From positions 1 through 64,000 of the forward strand of contig NZ_JASLGT010000009.1 in NCBI RefSeq assembly GCF_030150205.1: 64,000 bases of DNA, in the 5' to 3' direction. Position 1 is the first letter of the stretch. Each line of letters starts with the position of its first letter. Position numbers and translations under genes: made by a program. The notes beneath the pieces were generated by a model. That model ran no database searches and had not been told where the DNA came from. It worked only from the letters and a program-made list of their open reading frames with translations. Shown here one piece after another: positions 61,321-64,000 of this stretch. Origin of the DNA: Niabella sp. (lineage in GTDB: Bacteria; Bacteroidota; Bacteroidia; Chitinophagales; Chitinophagaceae).

Positions 61321-64000
61321 ATGACAAAGCCAACGCGTAGATTATTACCGGCAGCGATGCGAAGTTTCCTGCTATGTTTTTTTCTTTTGATCCTTATACC
61401 GGTGCAGGCGCAGCAGGATATTTCGCTGGCAGGATCATGGAAACTGCGGCTGGATAAGGACGACCGCGGGCTAAGGGAACAGTGGTTCCTGAAAGATGAA
61501 GGCAGCGTTATACAACTGCCCGGAACCCTGGATGATGCGGGGATCGGGGAACGGCTCAACCTGGATACCAGCCGGATGAATAAGGAGGTAATGATCCGCC
61601 TTACACGGAAACACGCTTATATCGGGCCGGCCTGGTATACCAAACGGATCGTGATTCCAACGGGGTGGGCGGATAAGCGGATCCGCTTATACCTCGAACG
61701 GGTGATCTGGAATACCCGGGTTTGGGTAGACGGTAAGGAAGCAGGCACAGATGAAAGTCTGAGTACACCGCATGTATTTGAGCTGGGCGCTTATCTTACG
61801 CCCGGCGCGCACCTGCTAACCATCCGCATCGACAACCGGAAACAATATGATATTTCCGTGAATGATATGGCACATGCTTATACAGACGGCACACAGATTA
61901 TTTGGAACGGCATAATCGGTACGCTGAAATTAAACGCCTGCACCCCCCTTTCGGTAGGGGCTGTACAGGTTTATCCGGATGCAATGCAAAAACAGGTGCG
62001 GCTGAAAATAACGCTGGAAAATCAGCAGGCAGGAGCTCAAAAAGCCTGGTTAAAGACAACCATATTGGATGGATCAAAACGGATACGCTCCATAAATACT
62101 CCGGTTACCCTGGGGCCGGGATCGTCCGGAAACGAGGTCAGCTGCTCCCTGGGTGCGGATGCAAAACTATGGGATGAATTTGATCCGAAATTGTACCGGG
62201 TAGAAGTTACTTTACAAAACAGCAGCGGGAAGTTGCTGGATCGCAAAGAAACCCGTTTTGGACTGAGAAGCATAACCAGCGATCAGCAGATCCTGCGTAT
62301 TAACGGGCGTCCGGTGTTTTTAAGAGGCACGCTGGAATGCAATATTTTCCCTTTAACAGGACATCCGCCAATGACGCATGAGGGCTGGCTAAAGGTATTT
62401 CTTGCGGCCAAACGTTACGGGTTGAACCACCTGCGTTTTCACTCCTGGTGTCCACCGGATGCAGCATTTGAAGTGGCTGATTCCCTGGGGTTTTACCTGC
62501 AGGTAGAATTGCCGTTGTGGAGCATGCATGTGGGAAAGGATGCCGCTACCAACCGGTTCCTGGAGCAGGAAGCTGCACGGATCAGCGAAACCTATGGCAA
62601 TCATCCTTCATTTTGTTTCTGGTCGTTAGGGAATGAATTGGAGGGCGATTTTAACTGGTTGAAGGAGTTGCGGACAGCACTGAAACAAAAAGACAACCGG
62701 CACCTGTATACCACTACTACGTTTACGTTTCAGCAGGATCATGGCCGCTGGCCGGAAGCGGGCGATGATTTCTTTATTACGCAGTATACAAAAAAAGGAT
62801 GGGTGCGCGGACAGGGCGTATTTAATGATCATACCCCTGATTTCTCCACCGATTATACAGCAGCTGTTGAAGGTGCACCCGTGCCCCTCATAACGCATGA
62901 GATCGGGCAGTATTCGGTATACCCCAATCTTAAGGAAATTTCCAAGTACACCGGGGTGCTGGACCCGCTGAATTTTAAAACTGTCCGGAACGACCTCCGG
63001 GAAAAGAACCTGTTATCCCTGGCAGATTCATTTACACGCGCCAGCGGCGTTTTTGCGGCCCTGCTGTATAAAGAAGAGATGGAACGGGCATTAAAAACAA
63101 AGGGCATCAGCGGTTACCAGTTACTGGACCTGCACGATTTTCCCGGGCAGGGAACGGCGCTTGTTGGTGTCCTGGATGCGTTCTGGGATAGTAAGCAACT
63201 GGTGTCTCCGGAAGAGCACCGGATGTACAATTCAAAAGTGGTACCCCTGCTCCGTTTCGGCAAAGCTGTTTATACCAATGACGAGGCATTTGCCGTTACA
63301 GCGGAGATCGCTAATTTCAGTGCGGGTGCATTAAAGCAGGCGTTGCCGCAACTGACCATTAAAGATCGTTCCGGTAAGCTCCTGTTTAAAAAAGAATGGG
63401 CGGCAGCGGACCTGCCGGTAGGAAATGGAAACCGGGTTGGAGAAGCCCGGTTCGCGCTAAGTGGCATCAAAAAAGCGGAGGAGCTGACCATCGGGCTGGT
63501 GCTGAAAGGAACAGCTTTTAAAAATCAATGGCGGATCTGGGTATACCCCGCCACCATCGACGAAAACGCAACGGATGTACACGTTACGCGTTCATTTGCA
63601 GAAGCCCGGCAGTTATTGGAGGAGGGCCGGAATGTGTTGCTCAACCCGGATACGTCCGAACTGAAAGGTGTCAGCGGCCGTTTTGCGCCCGTGTTCTGGA
63701 GCCCGGTACATTTTCCGGATCAGCCGGGTACCATGGGTATCTTATGTAATCCGAAGCATCCTGCTTTGCAACAGTTCCCTACAGCATTTCACAGCGACTG
63801 GCAATGGTGGGATTTGATCACTTCTTCAAAAACAATGATCATTGATTCATTGCCGGACATGACACCGGTGGTGCGCGTGATCGATAATTTTTTTAAAAAC
63901 CGGAAGATGGCGAATGTAATTGAGGCGCGGGTGGGAAAAGGAAAACTGCTCATGACCTCGGTTAATATAACAGACCGGCTGGATCAGCGGCCTGTTGCAC
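61321..64000 (+). CDS. Glycoside hydrolase family 2 protein (partial, runs off the right edge)
   Basis: At least 893 codons are in frame with no stop. A signal peptide (about 1-31, MRSFLLCFFLLILIPVQAQ after an alternative ATG at 61357) precedes a sugar-binding domain (GSWKLRLD, then GPAWYTKRIVIP). An Ig-like domain with VIWNTRVWVDGKEAG and the TIM barrel follow. The acid/base is Glu439 in SLGNELEGD and the nucleophile Glu527 in HEIGQYS; FLRGTLECN and LRFHSWCPPDAA are GH2-typical. The C-terminal part (MTSVNITDR at the edge) is not complete in the window. It may be a beta-galactosidase- or glucuronidase-type enzyme; the exact substrate is not shown. Confidence 0.88.
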   Translation, partial: MTKPTRRLLPAAMRSFLLCFFLLILIPVQAQQDISLAGSWKLRLDKDDRGLREQWFLKDEGSVIQLPGTLDDAGIGERLNLDTSRMNKEVMIRLTRKHAYIGPAWYTKRIVIPTGWADKRIRLYLERVIWNTRVWVDGKEAGTDESLSTPHVFELGAYLTPGAHLLTIRIDNRKQYDISVNDMAHAYTDGTQIIWNGIIGTLKLNACTPLSVGAVQVYPDAMQKQVRLKITLENQQAGAQKAWLKTTILDGSKRIRSINTPVTLGPGSSGNEVSCSLGADAKLWDEFDPKLYRVEVTLQNSSGKLLDRKETRFGLRSITSDQQILRINGRPVFLRGTLECNIFPLTGHPPMTHEGWLKVFLAAKRYGLNHLRFHSWCPPDAAFEVADSLGFYLQVELPLWSMHVGKDAATNRFLEQEAARISETYGNHPSFCFWSLGNELEGDFNWLKELRTALKQKDNRHLYTTTTFTFQQDHGRWPEAGDDFFITQYTKKGWVRGQGVFNDHTPDFSTDYTAAVEGAPVPLITHEIGQYSVYPNLKEISKYTGVLDPLNFKTVRNDLREKNLLSLADSFTRASGVFAALLYKEEMERALKTKGISGYQLLDLHDFPGQGTALVGVLDAFWDSKQLVSPEEHRMYNSKVVPLLRFGKAVYTNDEAFAVTAEIANFSAGALKQALPQLTIKDRSGKLLFKKEWAAADLPVGNGNRVGEARFALSGIKKAEELTIGLVLKGTAFKNQWRIWVYPATIDENATDVHVTRSFAEARQLLEEGRNVLLNPDTSELKGVSGRFAPVFWSPVHFPDQPGTMGILCNPKHPALQQFPTAFHSDWQWWDLITSSKTMIIDSLPDMTPVVRVIDNFFKNRKMANVIEARVGKGKLLMTSVNITDRLDQRPVA

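Noticed and set aside
1..64000. Prophage, plasmid functions, restriction or abortive-infection systems
   Set aside because: No integrase, capsid, methylase, nuclease-toxin or Cas-type protein was recognised among the supported genes; the only mobile signs are transposase remnants at the left edge.

Overview
The window looks like a chromosomal segment of a Bacteroidota bacterium, most likely family Chitinophagaceae (Niabella/Chitinophaga-like). The reasons are a SusC/SusD outer-membrane pair, a CarboxypepD-plug-barrel outer-membrane protein, families largely confined to this phylum (DUF3810, 6-bladed propeller of the DUF5128 type, fused SpmA-SpmB), and promoters that fit the Bacteroidota -7 consensus TAnnTTTG. 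No 16S gene is present, so the genus is inference. Most of the window is ordinary core genome with moderate gene density and several repeat-filled intergenic stretches.

Layout. 0-1.7 kb is an insertion-sequence graveyard: an IS630-like 3' fragment, a frameshifted IS481-like transposase remnant and a truncated IS1182-like remnant facing it. 2-3.3 kb holds a lipid-anchored trypsin-like protease. 4-8.7 kb is a SusC/SusD nutrient-uptake pair without its own enzymes. 9-13.6 kb has small or poorly characterised genes (DUF3467, ankyrin protein, membrane protein, beta-barrel, phosphodiester glycosidase-like protein). 13.7-16.9 kb holds core genes atpG, scpB and lysA. 17-28.2 kb is bounded by two arrays of roughly 340-bp repeat units rich in CCCC-TTCG-GGGG hairpins, present in opposite orientations; between them are ychF, spmAB, an MpaB/Lcp-like oxygenase gene, a JAMM-motif lipoprotein coupled to paiB, a VIT-family transporter, an aminotransferase and an HD hydrolase. 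28.3-38.5 kb carries an amidohydrolase, two acetyltransferases, DUF3810, a nucleotidase, cinA, a DUF1080 lipoprotein, an MFS transporter, a deoxynucleoside kinase and folK. 38.7-51 kb carries sppA, an ABC-2 permease, queG, clpB, a DsbA-like protein, dnaA, tRNA-Ser(GCT) and a Na+/H+ antiporter. 51.4-52.8 kb has small genes.

The right end (53-64 kb) is a carbohydrate-utilisation locus. On the minus strand are an outer-membrane barrel protein, a 6-bladed propeller and an AraC-type regulator. Divergently, on the plus strand, are a GH30 enzyme, an SGNH/GDSL esterase-like hydrolase and a GH2 enzyme that runs off the window. A 12-bp perfect inverted repeat sits in the divergent control region. The enzyme set suggests deacylation and stepwise breakdown of a branched plant-type glycan, with beta-1,6-galactan as one candidate.

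No CRISPR array, prophage, plasmid function or recognised defence system was seen. The observations most worth a second look are the two oppositely oriented hairpin arrays, the JAMM-motif lipoprotein/paiB pair, a DsbA-like protein with an SxxC active site and a lysine-rich tail, three genes whose -7 promoter box lies only 3-8 nt before the ATG (apparently leaderless mRNAs), and the inverted repeat in the GH30/AraC control region.
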